A stretch of 64,000 bases of DNA from Strigamia acuminata (GCA_949358305.1 OX442322.1:992001-1056000); one strand, 5' to 3'; positions 23,246 through 32,592 are shown, counted from the first letter of the stretch. Program-made: numbers and translations. The notes: generated from the sequence alone by a model not told the origin.

Positions 23246-23326
23246 GACAAATGAATTTGATAGAATTTTATTTTAGTTTATTTTTTTTGAAATGTCAAAT
23301 AACAATTAATTTTCTTTAATAATGTA

Positions 23327-23421
23327 TGTTGTAGTAAAATATGAGATCTATGAATACGCATTTAAGATGCAATTCTTGATTTCTACCTCAAGGAGGGATT
23401 TAAAGGGATGAAGGAGGAAAT
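23327..23421 (+). repeat. Polinton left terminal inverted repeat
   Basis: 95 bp, the exact reverse complement of 39729-39823 as read by eye. It begins TGTTGTAGTAAAATATGAGA and ends GGGATGAAGGAGGAAAT. Confidence 0.8.
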
Positions 23422-23856
23422 CACCCGAGGCAAGGCCATGGGAAAGTGCATTAAATTATTCTGCTGTTTGAATTAAAGAGTTTTAAAAGGAAGTAGGTCA
23501 TTGACTTCACCTGCTTCTATCACAACTGGTTTTTTTGGAACGTTTCATTTTACTGGAGGGAAAATGAATAAATGACGTGATTTGTTTACATGTACTTTGT
23601 TGGCAAAATCACACATATTAACCATTTTTAGGAAAGTGGGAGGTAATTAAAGTGAAAGTGGGGGTAAATCGTATGGACTTCCAATGACAGTGGGCAACAT
23701 TTGCCATTGTTTAAAGTTTTCTGAGGGTATTGGAAGTGGGGGTTACGGCAAAATTAAAAGTGGGGGTAATTTTAAACGGTTTGTCTCGAGATGGTGAGTC
23801 GAATGCTATATTGCACGTATGGGTCAGGGTGTTTGATCACATGTTGAATCTGCACT
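23422..23856. other. Polinton left subterminal spacer
   Basis: No gene is visible between the inverted repeat and the 32-34-bp array. GTGGGGGT(A/T)A strings recur at 23658, 23738 and 23761. Confidence 0.4.
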
Positions 23857-24212
23857 TGGTGAAATTTTGGCTATGTCCAACACGCTTCATTGGTGAAATT
23901 TTGGCTATGTCCAACACGCTTTGTTGGTGAAATTTGGCTATGTCCAACACGCTTCGTTGGTGATATTTTGACTATGTTCCACAAGCTTGGTTTGATATTT
24001 CGGCTATGTTCCACAAGCTTGGTTTGATATTTTGACTATGTTCCACAAGCTTGGTTTGATATTTCGGCTATGTTCCACAAGCTTGGTTTGATATTTTGAC
24101 TATGTTCCACAAGCTTGGTTTGATATTTCGACTATGTTCCACAAGCTTGGTTTGATATTTTGACTATGTCCATCACGCTTGGTTCGATATTTTGACTAAG
24201 TTCCACAAGCTT
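23857..24212 (+). repeat. Tandem array of about 32-34 bp units, about 11 copies
   Basis: Units of the type TTTGGCTATGTCCAACACGC or TTCCACAAGCTTGGTTTGAT, alternating slightly in sequence, lie in the left non-coding end of the Polinton. Confidence 0.85.
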
Positions 24213-24285
24213 CTGTATTTATATTTGTACTTATTTCTTATTTCATGTATTTATATTTGCAATTATTTCTTATTTTAATTAAAAT

Positions 24286-24482
24286 TCAATTCATTTGTAA
24301 ATAAATGTATTAAGATTTTTTAATAAAAAAGTCAATTGAAATGTTTAATAGGAAATGTAAAATGTCTAATTCATTTCATTTACAAATAAATGTATTAAGA
24401 ATTTTTACATTTCCTATTAAACATTTCAATTGACTTTTTTATTAAAAAATCTTAATACATTTATCTGCAAATAAATTGAATT
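24286..24482. repeat. Inverted repeat forming a hairpin (arms about 70-80 bp)
   Basis: 24298-24363 and 24403-24470 are near-perfect reverse complements around a spacer of about 40 bp (AATAAATGTATTAAGATTTT arm). Related AT satellites are at 15300-15420 and 39252-39530, near the other end of the Polinton. Confidence 0.8.
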
Positions 24483-25437
24483 ATCTTTATTTGACCTAAA
24501 AACAATTTCATTTTAAATAAAAATTCAATTGCCCCTGGGGAAATTTTTTTTATTCACAAATGAAATGTGACCTAGTTGAAAGACCAGTTTAATTGCAAAA
24601 GAGTTGAAATGTATTAACACAATTTAAAATGAGAATTCATTTGATTTTTTTGTCCTGTGTGTTGTTATTAATTCCTTATTTTAATTCTATTTACAAAAAA
24701 AAATAAAATTTATTTTTAAATAAGAAAAAGTTAATTGAAAGAAAGTTTTTATTTGTTAATAGATATTAAAGTTGGAATTTATTAAACCAATTTAAAAATG
24801 AAATGGAATTAGAATTAAAACTATCCATTAGAAAAAATCAAATGAATTCTCATTTGATTCTTTTTAATTCCATTTTAACTTTTATAATTAATAATTTTCA
24901 TTTACAAATAAAAATTTTATTCCTTCTAAGTAATGGAACTTTCCAAAACCAGCTGTGTTAAAAGTAAGCCATGTGACAGCATGTAATATATCTTGTAGGA
25001 AAAACGGATATGTGATCAAACAAACAAATTGATAAACATTTATCAAAACAAAAAAAAACAAAAAAAAAATGTTAAACAGTCGAATGAAAATATTTTTTTC
25101 CTCACCAGCAATTAAATTTCCCCCCCGAAGGCTTTTGCTCTTTAAAAACAAAAATAGCCTTTAGAGATTTTTTTTTAATGAGTCAGAAAAACAGGTTTTC
25201 AAAGTGACTCAATCAGAAATAAATGAATAATAAATTGTAAAGAAAAATAATTTTATTCAGCTTTTAATTAAAAATTCTTTTACACATTTTATTTGTTTTT
25301 CAAAATTTTTTTTTTACATTGACAAACGAGTTAGCAGAACAGGGGGCACTGCAATGATTACATACGTCACAATTAAACAAGACACTGTTAAATGAATGGC
25401 GTAAGAATGCTCTAGTATGTTCATAAAACTCCATTTT
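24483..25437. other. Polinton left non-coding region
   Basis: AT-rich, no gene. A second short inverted pair occurs here (GAATTCATTTGATTTTTT near 24633 and its complement near 24833). The 87-codon hydrophobic frame at 24888-25151 is low-complexity. Confidence 0.4.
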
Positions 25438-25731
25438 TTATAAACATTCCTTCTCTTCATCAAAAAAATCTATATCCTTAATTTTCTTGCCCGGAATAAT
25501 TTGATACAACTGCCTTATGTGTACTCTTGTTTCTGAGTTGAGAGAATCATGTATTATTCTTGCTCTTCTTTTTATTATTTTGCTTAGTTCAGGAAATTGT
25601 CCATCAATGCGAAATACAAATGCAAAATTATTTATATCTGTAATTTCAGCCCCCCATCTACTTATAAGTTCAAAGATTATTTGCAGTAATATTTTCTCAC
25701 TTTTTTCATAAGTTGCACAAAAAAATTCCAT
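25438..25731 (-). CDS. Polinton small protein 1 (unknown), 97 aa
   Basis: A complete frame from ATG (25731) to a stop before 25438. It is helical and charged, with a basic KIIKRRARIIHDSL stretch and an acidic C-terminus. It starts within two bases of the end of the next gene upstream (25733-26017), a compact spacing typical of co-expressed Polinton genes. I recognise no domain. Confidence 0.5.
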   Translation of the reverse strand: MEFFCATYEKSEKILLQIIFELISRWGAEITDINNFAFVFRIDGQFPELSKIIKRRARIIHDSLNSETRVHIRQLYQIIPGKKIKDIDFFDEEKECL

Positions 25732-25732
25732 G

Positions 25733-26017
25733 TTATTCAGCCAATTCCTGGATTTCGGCGATAGTTACATTGTCGTGTATGTATTTGACGTGTTCAATAT
25801 TCTCACTGGAAAATCTACCAAGTTTCTCCACCAGAGTTTGAATCTTGATCTGAAATGCCGGTCGCCACAAAAGTAACGAATCGGTTCTCTGATCTATTGA
25901 GCCTCCATAATTAACCAAAAGGAATAATGATAAATGTTTCAAAATTATTTTCCTTTCATTGGTAGTTTTGTTCTGTTGGAGTTCAAAGAGATACATTTTA
26001 ATTCTTTTCTTTCTCAA
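25733..26017 (-). CDS. Polinton small protein 2 (unknown), 94 aa
   Basis: A complete frame with a basic N-terminus (MRKKRIKMYLF) and predicted helices. It is packed against the 25438-25731 gene and on the same strand as the protease and integrase. No recognisable motif. Conserved spacing and the lack of host introns favour an element gene. Confidence 0.5.
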   Translation of the reverse strand: MRKKRIKMYLFELQQNKTTNERKIILKHLSLFLLVNYGGSIDQRTDSLLLWRPAFQIKIQTLVEKLGRFSSENIEHVKYIHDNVTIAEIQELAE

Positions 26018-26233
26018 ATTGAAGTGAATATAATAATGTTGCTTTTTTTTATATATAGAAAATTTTTGTTACGGTTTCATTTTTTGATTTGACACGGACT
26101 TTAACACATGCCCGTGCTTGTTTGCAGACTTTCCGCAAGGTTTTGTGTGAATCTTCGTTGATTTCAAATTAGGATCGTTTTAACTTCTTAAATAATTTCA
26201 TTTTTTTTGTGAAAAATGGAAATTGGGTTTACT
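26018..26233. other. Short non-coding gap in the Polinton left block
   Basis: AT-rich; probably holds the promoter for the two small minus-strand genes and the 3' end of the protease transcript. Confidence 0.3.
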
Positions 26234-26653
26234 TTACAACAACTCAAGATTATTCACTCCTCGAATGATTTTAATGATTGTATTCTGCCTGAGATTAAGA
26301 TTGGCTGCTAAATAGAGCGCAAAGAGGCAAAACATCCCGCAAGAATCCTCTTTTGTTAACGAATACACTTCTTTTGTAGCATAATCTAGGGTAACGTCCC
26401 TACCGACGAAATCTATGATCTCTTTAGGTGGAATGTTCCCCAAATTATCGAAGTAAATGCCTCTGTCGTTGCAAAGATACAAGCTCACCCAATGGGTACC
26501 GCCACCCGTCGATGGGTCTAAATTGATGATGAAGCTTTCATTCTTGCCCCGGTGATTCGCGAGCGGTTTCAGGCAATCGATTGGCAACACGTTATTGAAG
26601 TGAGCGATACGTAGTTTATTCTTCGCCCAGTTGTAAATTTCCACGTTATTCAT
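26234..26653 (-). CDS. Adenain-like cysteine protease 1 (C5/C48-type), 139 aa
   Basis: Maturation protease of the Polinton/adenovirus type. Visible catalytic features are His in GGTHWVSLY (about residue 53), an acidic residue in YFDNLG (about residue 69) and Cys in KEDSCGMFCLFAL (about residue 105). It is shorter than adenovirus protease but typical for Polintons. Its ATG overlaps the end of the integrase frame (26650-26653), so the two are probably co-expressed. Expected role: cleavage of capsid proteins during virion maturation. A second protease of the same fold type is encoded at about 33050-33395. Confidence 0.85.
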   Translation of the reverse strand: MNNVEIYNWAKNKLRIAHFNNVLPIDCLKPLANHRGKNESFIINLDPSTGGGTHWVSLYLCNDRGIYFDNLGNIPPKEIIDFVGRDVTLDYATKEVYSLTKEDSCGMFCLFALYLAANLNLRQNTIIKIIRGVNNLELL

Positions 26654-27603
26654 TTTTTAATGTCAACTAATTCATCCACCCAGGAATTGTGCTTCTGATC
26701 GTAGCCGACCCATTTCACTAGGTACTTCCATGTTCCATCGCTGTTTTTCTTTTTTCTAATGACCTTTTCTATCAAATAAGGATCATCTATGCTGGTTTCA
26801 GTTTTTTGGAGTTCTTCACGGTAAAAGGAACCTTTGATCGATTCTCCCAAACTGTCTTTCAATTTGAAAATTGGAGGTTCATACGTCGTGTCCACTTTAT
26901 CAATGGTAAAGATTTCATTAGTCCAATTTTGCAAAAACCCTTTGTCAAATATGGATTTGGATTTGGAAATACGCACTCGGTCGCCCACTTTGAATTTAGG
27001 CTTGGACGTTGCTGGTTCGGGAAGTAATTTTAGTCTGAGCGCCTTTTCATGTTTGGGAGCCACATCTTTGGGTTTCATGTTGGTCGTACGGTGAACCGAA
27101 GAGTTATAACGGGTCATCAATTGGGGTAAGATAGTAATCCAATTCCTCGAACCTTTCAAAGTAAAATGCCTGTACATGCGCTCTTTGAGTGTACGATTGA
27201 ACCGCTCGACCATGCTCGCTTTCAGCGGTGAGTGTGTGGAAAAATGGTTGATGTTGAACTTCTTGACAAGTGCCTTGAAATGGGAATTGTAGAATTCTTT
27301 CCCCCAATCGGATGCCATGTTGACCGGTTCCTTATTCCCCGCTTTGACGAGCACCTTTTCAAATGCAGCGGTTACGTCTTTGCCAGTCTTTGATTTGATG
27401 GGAACCGCATACGCATATTTAGAGAACGCATCTATAACCGTTAATAAGTATTTATAACCTTTGTTTACACGGGAAAAAGGTATCAATTCGACTAAATCGA
27501 TCTGCCATAAGTCGTTGATTGCAAAAGATACGACCGGACGTCTGACGTAATGCCTACGTGCCGGCTTATGTAATTCAGATACCAGTTGCTCTATATCAGG
27601 CAT
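26650..27603 (-). CDS. Retroviral-type integrase with C-terminal chromodomain, 317 aa
   Basis: DDE-type integrase: first Asp in LWQIDLVEL, second in SDWGKEFYN, Glu in ASMVERFNRTLKERM. An SH3-like region and then a chromodomain follow (GTWKYLVKWVGY, NSWVDELVDI, last about 45 residues). It inserts the element's ends into host DNA; the chromodomain may steer integration to marked chromatin. The ATG follows directly after a run of 14 A residues and overlaps the PLA2 stop. The N-terminal zinc-binding domain common in retroviral integrases is absent or very short here. Confidence 0.92.
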   Translation of the reverse strand: MPDIEQLVSELHKPARRHYVRRPVVSFAINDLWQIDLVELIPFSRVNKGYKYLLTVIDAFSKYAYAVPIKSKTGKDVTAAFEKVLVKAGNKEPVNMASDWGKEFYNSHFKALVKKFNINHFSTHSPLKASMVERFNRTLKERMYRHFTLKGSRNWITILPQLMTRYNSSVHRTTNMKPKDVAPKHEKALRLKLLPEPATSKPKFKVGDRVRISKSKSIFDKGFLQNWTNEIFTIDKVDTTYEPPIFKLKDSLGESIKGSFYREELQKTETSIDDPYLIEKVIRKKKNSDGTWKYLVKWVGYDQKHNSWVDELVDIKK

Positions 27604-27928
27604 TTTTTTTTTTTTTTAGTCCCATTCCCAGTTTAAGTTTGGTATTGAACGTTGCTTTGATTGCTTTGGCGGCTAATTTTGTGCTTAAACTGACTGTTGG
27701 ATCGGAGATGATTAAAACACACGCTTCGACCAACTTTCTGTCTGCTTCGTGTCTGGCTTCTAAGTTCTCATTTATGTAAGCAATGTCGTGCAGCTTGCAC
27801 GCTTCATCCAATGGGTTTACGCCTTTATCGCCTCTAGCTAAACGTTTATCTAATTTTGTGCCTGGGCCGCAATAATTGTACCCAGGGATATGCATTTCTA
27901 CCGGTAATTTATTGATTAGTTTATTCAA
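27596..27928 (-). CDS. Phospholipase A2-like protein (parvovirus VP1-type), 110 codons
   Basis: It shows the PLA2 calcium loop YNYCGPGTKLD and the catalytic His-Asp pair in DEACKLHDIAY, followed by a charged helix (EARHEADRKLVEACV). Such domains in parvovirus capsids and adintovirus-type elements help virions cross endosomal membranes. No ATG opens this frame at its 5' side; the natural start is uncertain. A zinc-ribbon peptide frame (27925-28089) precedes it and is separated only by a frame change in a run of 11 A residues, so the two may be one protein in related elements. Confidence 0.82.
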   Translation of the reverse strand: MNKLINKLPVEMHIPGYNYCGPGTKLDKRLARGDKGVNPLDEACKLHDIAYINENLEARHEADRKLVEACVLIISDPTVSLSTKLAAKAIKATFNTKLKLGMGLKKKKNA

Positions 27929-28089
27929 AAGTCCTTTTCCGGTTGCTGGAGATTTTTTTTTTTAATGAACTGATATTTTAAAATCCCACATTTGGAACAT
28001 TTGCCTCTTTTGTAAGCTCTGTTGTTCTTAGTGACTCCCGTTTCCAACGTACCGGTAGGAGTAGCCTTACGGCATTTAACGCAAAACAT
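27925..28089 (-). CDS. Zinc-ribbon peptide (DUF5679-like), 54 aa
   Basis: It begins MFCVKCRKATPTG and has a second Cys pair, GKCSKCG, giving a CxxC...CxxC ribbon as in small DUF5679-type proteins found in adintovirus-like elements. It runs into the A11 tract at 27956-27966, after which this frame soon stops and the PLA2 frame is open. Either the tract is a slippery or variable site, or an assembly or real indel split one gene into two. Confidence 0.65.
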   Translation of the reverse strand: MFCVKCRKATPTGTLETGVTKNNRAYKRGKCSKCGILKYQFIKKKNLQQPEKDF

Positions 28090-28124
28090 GTTTGTCTTCT
28101 TTTTTTATTACGGGAATATAAAAA

Positions 28125-28802
28125 ATGAATGTCATAAATTTTGACACGGGGCGTTTGGATAAATGTGATAAGTCGATTCTGCCAAAAAACATAAGATGCA
28201 TCATGTGTGGCCCGGCTGAATGTGGGAAAACGAATCTGTTGCTAAACTTCCTGCACTGGTTACGATTTGACAAGCTGATGGTGTTTTCTAAAACTTTATT
28301 TCAACCAAAATACGAGCGGTTAAGAGAGTTGTTCGAGGATCTAGAATCGGAATTGGGCGAACAGGTAGCTCATTTCTTCCCGAGCAACGAAGATGTGCCG
28401 TCTCCCGAACAACTTTTTGATAAATCCGTGAACAAGTCTATTTTTGTGTTTGACGATGTGATGACCGACAAGCAACATAATATTGAGAAATATTTTGCCC
28501 AGGGCCGTCATAGTAACGTAGACTCTTTTTACTTGTGTCAGACTTATAGCCGGATCCCAAAACAGGTGATAAGAGACAATGCCAATTTAATAATCATGTT
28601 CAGACAAGACGAAAGAAACATGAAACACGTTTTTGACAACCATGTTGGAACGGACATGACGTACGTTCGATTCAGAGACATGTGTAAGTCGTGTTGGGAC
28701 GATGATACGTTCGGCTTTCTCACGATAGACAAGACCAAGTCTATGTCGAGCGGGAGATATAAAAATAAATTTTCCCCATTTTTAAAAAATGAACATGAAT
28801 AA
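28125..28802 (+). CDS. Genome-packaging ATPase (FtsK/HerA-type), 225 aa
   Basis: Walker A is GPAECGKTNLLL (about residues 28-39). Walker B is KSIFVFDDVM (about residue 106), followed by a sensor-like QTYSRIP segment. Length and motifs fit the A32/FtsK-HerA packaging ATPases of Polintons and adintoviruses. It pumps the genome into the procapsid. Its end overlaps the next ORF by 14 bases. It diverges from the PLA2/zinc-ribbon gene across only 35 bases, so a bidirectional promoter probably lies there. Confidence 0.92.
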   Translation: MNVINFDTGRLDKCDKSILPKNIRCIMCGPAECGKTNLLLNFLHWLRFDKLMVFSKTLFQPKYERLRELFEDLESELGEQVAHFFPSNEDVPSPEQLFDKSVNKSIFVFDDVMTDKQHNIEKYFAQGRHSNVDSFYLCQTYSRIPKQVIRDNANLIIMFRQDERNMKHVFDNHVGTDMTYVRFRDMCKSCWDDDTFGFLTIDKTKSMSSGRYKNKFSPFLKNEHE

Positions 28803-29922
28803 ACAACAGCGTGGAAATTACGAGAAATTAAAACAGAGCTTGAAAAAAAAGTTTCTGCAAGATAAGTTAAACAGAGGATCCGAAGATGAAGCGCTCGGTG
28901 CATTCTTCAAACCGGTTACTACAGCATTGCATAGCCTGCCGCAGCAGCAGCAAGTATCTCCACCCCAACCCATGTCTTTCAAACCGTCACCTTCCACTAC
29001 CGTTAAAAGCGAACCTAAGAAGACAATGTCAAAAATGGATATAGAGACACCCGTCAGAAATTGGGAAAATGCATCCATTAAAAGACAGTTCTTACGCCAA
29101 AGCTTGTCCTCTAGTCATCGTGGAACTCCTCAAAGTTTAGTTGATCACGATGAAGCGAACAATACATCACTTCGAAGTGTGGAAGAAGAAGAAGCAAATC
29201 TTGGTGACGATGCTGATGCTGATGATGTTTCTGATAAATATCGCACGGAAGTACGTAGAAGTCTCGAATGGAAAAAGACAGAAACAGATCCGGAAGACAC
29301 GTATCTGCAATCTTTTATAAGTTATTATTCTGCAAATGCGGGTAATATAGACCATGTGTTTGGAATCAGATTTGATACTAAAGACTTAAAATTTAAAATA
29401 GGAGTCGAAGAAGTTACATTTATCCCGGATCATATTTCTGTAAGAAATAAAACATATAGATTCGATAAAGAATTAAAGGATTTCCTCTTGAACAAAATTC
29501 CAGCATTGGATCCATATCAGAATCAGAAGGCATTAAATAATTATGCCGACATTCTAATCAAAACTAAAGCATTATTTAGTCGTCATGATCCAGCAACTAA
29601 TAAGCCAAAATCTTCTAAAGGAGAGAAGTATCTGAAAGTGATTAAACCAATTTGGCAACACTACAAACAATATCAAGCACAATATCTACAATCGGGCAAA
29701 GGTGTCACGAAAACGTTTCGGCCGCACAACTCCGTAGACTACAAGTATTACAATAACCCGGACGAATTAATAGACAGGCTGCGATTGTTGCATGCATCAC
29801 GGGATGCTGGAAACCAGTCTCACGACAATGAAATTGTAGAAATACTTATGGAACTAAAAGAGGAAAGAGTCCTCGATAAAACCAAGTTTGAAAACATGCG
29901 GAAGAAAATTCTCGCAAATTAA
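28789..29922 (+). CDS. Polinton structural-type protein, DUF8207-like C-terminus, 377 aa
   Basis: The basic N-terminal helix (residues 1-40) and a long polar, acidic linker (about 50-165) are followed by a folded domain. Motifs such as SADHVFGIRFD-type (here NIDHVFGIRFD), KTYRFDKELKDFLL and GEKYLKVIKPIW resemble the DUF8207 proteins encoded beside ATPase and capsid genes in Polinton-like elements. The C-terminal 60 residues are helical. Function is unknown; position suggests a capsid-associated or assembly role. Confidence 0.7.
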   Translation: MNMNKQQRGNYEKLKQSLKKKFLQDKLNRGSEDEALGAFFKPVTTALHSLPQQQQVSPPQPMSFKPSPSTTVKSEPKKTMSKMDIETPVRNWENASIKRQFLRQSLSSSHRGTPQSLVDHDEANNTSLRSVEEEEANLGDDADADDVSDKYRTEVRRSLEWKKTETDPEDTYLQSFISYYSANAGNIDHVFGIRFDTKDLKFKIGVEEVTFIPDHISVRNKTYRFDKELKDFLLNKIPALDPYQNQKALNNYADILIKTKALFSRHDPATNKPKSSKGEKYLKVIKPIWQHYKQYQAQYLQSGKGVTKTFRPHNSVDYKYYNNPDELIDRLRLLHASRDAGNQSHDNEIVEILMELKEERVLDKTKFENMRKKILAN

Positions 29923-29939
29923 AAAAAGTAATAATAATC

Positions 29940-30704
29940 GTGATTACCATGTCTATCGTACTAAGCAGTACGAAATCGGATTTCCTCACTACTTTTAGCT
30001 CACCTTTAATTTTGGGTGACGACGAATACGAATTGGGATTAGTGAGCCTCGAGACATTTTACACGATGCCAAATATAACCGAGGACAACAACGTGTTCAA
30101 ATACTACACCATTGAAGTAGATGTGAACGTCCCCGCTCGTATTATAGGTACGCTCAACTACGACATCATCGTTCCCGTGGGTTGTTACGAACTTGACGAC
30201 ATTATCTCGTACATACATACCGAAATGAAATCCAGAGGACACTGGAATATGAAAGACGACGCACCTTTCATCGACATCGTGGCCAATTATAATACTCTGT
30301 CCACGACATTAGTGATTAGCGATGCCAGTTACGGGGCCAATTTTTCAGAAAATAGAAGTATGGCTAAATTATTCGGTCTCAAAACAAAGAAATACGGTGT
30401 AGGTAGAAGCGAATCCATTAATCCGGTGAACATTTTTCACATTAACACTATCCTGGTCCATTGTGATCTTATTACCGACTCTTATAAAAACGGGAAGACG
30501 GCTCCGATCATATACGCATTTTTTCCTAATGTCCCGCCAGGCTTCAAAATAGTAGAAATGCCGTATAACATAGTTTACTTGCCGGTGAAAAATCAATCTA
30601 AAATACACGAAGTCAGGATCTGGTTGACCGATCAAGACGATAAACCACTGAATCTGAGAGGAGAAATTTTTACTACACGTTTACACTTACGAAAAATAAA
30701 TTAA
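29940..30704 (+). CDS. Minor capsid protein (penton, single jelly roll), 254 aa
   Basis: A beta-rich protein of the size and position of Polinton minor capsid proteins, just upstream of the major capsid gene. It opens with MSIVLSSTKSDFL after an in-frame leading ATG (29940). Alternating hydrophobic strands run through the whole length. It would form the capsid vertices. Identification depends on synteny and fold-type composition more than on a signature motif. Confidence 0.75.
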   Translation: MITMSIVLSSTKSDFLTTFSSPLILGDDEYELGLVSLETFYTMPNITEDNNVFKYYTIEVDVNVPARIIGTLNYDIIVPVGCYELDDIISYIHTEMKSRGHWNMKDDAPFIDIVANYNTLSTTLVISDASYGANFSENRSMAKLFGLKTKKYGVGRSESINPVNIFHINTILVHCDLITDSYKNGKTAPIIYAFFPNVPPGFKIVEMPYNIVYLPVKNQSKIHEVRIWLTDQDDKPLNLRGEIFTTRLHLRKIN

Positions 30705-30721
30705 AGCGTAATTAAAAAAAC

Positions 30722-30883
30722 ATGCCGTTAATTTTTAATAAGAACGTAACGGCAAGTAATACCCCCAGCACCAGCTCCAACACTGCCACTGTCAAGACAC
30801 CCTCGTCGATTAGAGGTGGAAATATAAAAATTATAAAGTCTTCGATACGGCCAGATAATCGAGAATATATAAATTCTTTTTAA
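30722..30883 (+). CDS. Small basic Ser/Thr-rich peptide, 53 aa
   Basis: A short complete frame lies between the two capsid genes. The first half is Ser/Thr/Pro-rich (NTPSTSSNTATVKTPSS) and the second basic (IRGGNIKIIKSSIRPDNR). Its location in a compact gene array supports a real gene, possibly a minor virion or core peptide. The stop codon lies at the start of the repeat array upstream of the major capsid gene. Confidence 0.45.
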   Translation: MPLIFNKNVTASNTPSTSSNTATVKTPSSIRGGNIKIIKSSIRPDNREYINSF

Positions 30884-31087
30884 AAAAAATATATATTAAG
30901 TAATTAATTAAGTACCGTAATTCTTTTTAAAAAAAATATATATTAAGTAATTAATTAAGTAATTCTTTTTAAAAAATATATATATATTAAGTAATTAATT
31001 AAGTAATTCTTTTTAAAAAAATATATATATTAAGTAATTAATTAAGTAATTCTTTTTAAAAAATATATATATATTAAGTAATTAAAA
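30872..31087 (+). repeat. 42-47-bp repeat array, 5 copies, before the capsid gene
   Basis: Each copy reads AATTCTTTTTAAAAAA, then an AT-rich TATATATATTAAG core, then TAATTAATTAAGT. It ends about 10 bases from the major capsid ATG. TATA-like and TTAATTAA motifs in each copy suggest a promoter or late-gene control region, but it could be simple slippage. Confidence 0.85.
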
Positions 31088-31097
31088 AATAGCGACG

Positions 31098-32417
31098 ATG
31101 CAAGTCTCCGAGAATTATTTGGATGTCGAACAACCATTCGTCGTCGATGAATCTGTTAATGCCTACAACTACCACGAATATTATCCTATTATAGGAACTA
31201 ATTTAAATAATGTGAATTCCGAAATTCGATTATTCATTCAAAACGAAGATGTATGGACTCACCCTCATAAAAGTTACGTCTGCATAACAGGAAGATTAGT
31301 GAAAGCGGATGGTACAGACCTTATCGCTCAAGCTGATGAACAAGACCATATAATAACGTTAGGAAATAACTTTATGCCATTTTTGTTCAGCAACATGAAA
31401 TATCACATAGGTGATAAATTAATAGACGAAATAAATTATCCGGGTTATGCTACCACTATTAAGGGCTTACTAACGTACAAACAGCTCCAAAATTCGAGCG
31501 GAAATATGGGATGGATAGTAGATCATCACAAGGGCGAAGCATCGGATACTCTTAATCCCGCTTTTCTAGAACGTAGAATATTTTACAACATAATGCCAAC
31601 GCCCAAAGGATCGTTCTCTTTGTTAGTACCGTTAACACATTTAATGGGATTTTTCGAAGACTATACGAAAATCATATATGGTGCCAAACAAGTTTTGACC
31701 TTAATGCGAACTCACGACAACGATGCCATTTTTAAAGCGATACAGTCCGGTCCCGCCCCAAAAGTAAACACCCCCGTTGGAAAAATTATCATCGAACAGT
31801 TATATTGGTTGATGCCGCACGTCTTACCGTCCGATATCCAAAAGAATAGATTACTCACTGCCATAGATAGAGGGGTGAACGTTCCATTAGCTTTTCGACA
31901 TTGGTCGTTCGAAATGACAGACGTGCCACAAAGTAAGGAACACGCGTGGAGAGTGGTAACAACCAGCACGTCAGAAAAACCACGTTACGTCATCGTGGCT
32001 TTACAAACGAATAAAAGAGACGACCAATTAAAAAATCCAGCCACATTTGATAACTGCAATGTAACGGAAGTTCATGCCTACTTAAATTCGGAACGATATC
32101 CTTATCTGGACAGTAACAATGATTTTAAGAAAGCCAATTTCTGTAAATTCTTAGAAAGTTGCATTCAATTTAGAAAAGACTATTACGGTGCCGACGATTT
32201 ACCGTTTAATACTTTCGAGTACGGAAATATATACCCGCTCATCGTAATAGATTGCACGAAACAAAGCGAAAGAATGAAAACCGGAATAATGGACGTGCAA
32301 ATAAAAATGAAATTTGCGGAAACCGTTCCTGCCGACACTAAAGCCTACGCTTTGATAATAAGCGATAGACTAATGACTATGAAATTAGACAAGGGTAAAA
32401 TCGAAGTATTATATTAG
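31098..32417 (+). CDS. Major capsid protein (double jelly roll), 439 aa
   Basis: The size, beta-rich composition and position between the minor capsid gene and the basic membrane-active gene match Polinton/adintovirus major capsid proteins. Short segments typical of the family include NSEIRLFIQNED and LLVPLTHLMGFFEDY. It would form hexon-like trimers. The frame is intact from ATG to TAG. No intron or host feature is present. Confidence 0.85.
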   Translation: MQVSENYLDVEQPFVVDESVNAYNYHEYYPIIGTNLNNVNSEIRLFIQNEDVWTHPHKSYVCITGRLVKADGTDLIAQADEQDHIITLGNNFMPFLFSNMKYHIGDKLIDEINYPGYATTIKGLLTYKQLQNSSGNMGWIVDHHKGEASDTLNPAFLERRIFYNIMPTPKGSFSLLVPLTHLMGFFEDYTKIIYGAKQVLTLMRTHDNDAIFKAIQSGPAPKVNTPVGKIIIEQLYWLMPHVLPSDIQKNRLLTAIDRGVNVPLAFRHWSFEMTDVPQSKEHAWRVVTTSTSEKPRYVIVALQTNKRDDQLKNPATFDNCNVTEVHAYLNSERYPYLDSNNDFKKANFCKFLESCIQFRKDYYGADDLPFNTFEYGNIYPLIVIDCTKQSERMKTGIMDVQIKMKFAETVPADTKAYALIISDRLMTMKLDKGKIEVLY

Positions 32418-32590
32418 ATTTTAAAATAATATATACGTATATAAAATATATATAAATATATATAATATATAATATATATATAATATATATATATATATAA
32501 TATATATATAATATATATAATATATAATATATAATATATATAAATAAATATATATAAAATAATATATACGTATATAAAAAAAGAAATAAA
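32418..32590 (+). repeat. TA-rich microsatellite
   Basis: Alternating TATATA/ATAATATATA over about 170 bp between the capsid and basic-protein genes. Frames across it are meaningless. Confidence 0.9.
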
Positions 32591-32592
32591 AA

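Noticed and set aside
23327-23421. The 95-bp inverted repeat as two unrelated copies of a small dispersed repeat
   Set aside because: Perfect identity, opposite orientation, placement around the Polinton gene set, and matching flanks at 40.4 kb fit terminal repeats better. I keep some doubt because no target duplication is certain.
24888-25151. Hydrophobic 87-codon frame as a Polinton membrane protein
   Set aside because: It is Phe/Leu/Ile-rich only because of poly-T runs. There is no start context and no relation to neighbouring genes.
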